In this document: positions 5,470 through 5,912 of the stretch, in pieces | How positions within the stretch are numbered: position 1 is the stretch's first letter | Layout: every line of letters starts with the position of its first letter | Assembly (NCBI GenBank): GCA_045106685.1 | Contig: JBGCFB010000366.1 | Span: 1-5,912, forward strand | DNA length: 5,912 bases | Reading direction: 5' to 3' | Source: JAUIGE01 sp045106685 | GTDB lineage: Bacteria > Bacteroidota > Bacteroidia > J057 | Notes under the pieces: generated by a model | Told to the model about the DNA's origin: nothing | What the model saw: only the letters and a program-made list of their open reading frames with translations | The model's database searches: none | Position numbers and translations under genes: made by a program

Positions 5470-5912
5470 CTATTGATGGTTCAGGGAAAAAAGGGTTGTT
5501 CCAAATGTTAAATCATCAGGTTCATATCCTATTGGAGCGAGATTTGTATCTATTTCTTTTTTAAGAATTTTATGATCTAAAAGAACAAGGTCAGCGGCTA
5601 GCAAAGTGTCTAATATTCGCTTGTTCTCCTCTAGCTCATCTTCGTCTAAAAATTCTTTCATCGCCATAGAACCTTCTACATTTAGCGCTTTACATATTGC
5701 GCAATAGTTCCCTACAAGAGATAGATATAAAAGATAATCTGTTTTTTCAATCTGTGTTGGAAGTTGGAATGAAAAGACTCTTGATACATCAAAATTCAGG
5801 TCTGTTATTTCTTCTAAAACGACGATTTCGTTTAATTTTGATATAACATCTTTATACCAACTTTTTGATCGTTTTTCTACGAAAAAAAATTCCGGGCTTT
5901 TTAAGTCTTGAT
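5470..5912 (-). CDS. 3' part of an unrecognised AT-rich gene, cut by the window edge
   Basis: The - strand frame ending at 5470 stays open to the right edge of the window, giving 146 codons and a stop, with the N terminus missing. An in-frame ATG at 5667 would give only 65 residues. The 81 codons upstream of it contain no stop, contain no other Met and have ordinary protein composition, for example KSWYKDVISKLNEIVVLEEI, so I treat the whole stretch as coding. The visible part is soluble and mixed in character: an aromatic start (EFFFVEKR), a hydrophobic segment YLLYLSLVGNYCAICKAL (too short and polar for a clear membrane helix), an acidic helix KEFLDEDELEENKR, and a C-terminal GYEPDDLTFGTTLF. 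I recognise no domain. G+C is about one third, against about half in the neighbouring dehydrogenase gene. The stop lies 14 bases from the convergent dehydrogenase stop. Confidence 0.65.
   Translation of the reverse strand, partial: QDLKSPEFFFVEKRSKSWYKDVISKLNEIVVLEEITDLNFDVSRVFSFQLPTQIEKTDYLLYLSLVGNYCAICKALNVEGSMAMKEFLDEDELEENKRILDTLLAADLVLLDHKILKKEIDTNLAPIGYEPDDLTFGTTLFSLNHQ

Noticed and set aside
1..5912. CRISPR array, tRNA or rRNA gene, insertion sequence, riboswitch
   Set aside because: No regularly spaced repeats, cloverleaf, ribosomal RNA sequence, transposase or known aptamer pattern was visible on either strand.

Overview
The window looks like ordinary chromosome from a member of the Bacteroidota. 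The evidence is a TPR-type periplasmic sensor kinase, a Bacteroidota-style promoter (TTTG, a 19 bp spacer, then TAnnTTTG), the lack of Shine-Dalgarno sequences before most starts, and a CcmB and a CoaE with the sequence style of that phylum. G+C is moderate over most of the window and clearly lower in the last 450 bases. A placement in the Saprospiria or a related class is possible but is only an impression.

Layout, left to right. Positions 1-176 are non-coding and hold a perfect 12 bp hairpin, short direct repeats and a good promoter. ccmB (177-875, +), the membrane subunit of the heme exporter used in cytochrome c maturation, follows and is closed by a hairpin at 894-916. After a 226-base spacer comes a two-gene rightward unit: a 655-residue TPR sensor histidine kinase (1143-3110) and, six bases later, a 140-residue three-helix membrane protein (3117-3539). 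coaE (3512-4126, -), dephospho-CoA kinase, converges on that unit and overlaps it by 28 bp. The divergent spacer between coaE and the next gene carries a large imperfect inverted repeat (4135-4227). A lipoprotein of the PQQ-dependent sugar/sorbosone dehydrogenase family (4283-5455, +) follows. The window ends in the 3' part of an unrecognised, AT-rich leftward gene (5470-5912, -).

The genes do not form one pathway. ccmB and coaE are housekeeping genes. The kinase and the small membrane protein probably form one transcription unit. The dehydrogenase is a stand-alone periplasmic enzyme. No mobile element, CRISPR array, RNA gene or defence system was found. The points most worth a second look are the probably leaderless ccmB promoter, the intergenic inverted repeat, the kinase/membrane-protein pair, and the truncated AT-rich gene at the right edge.
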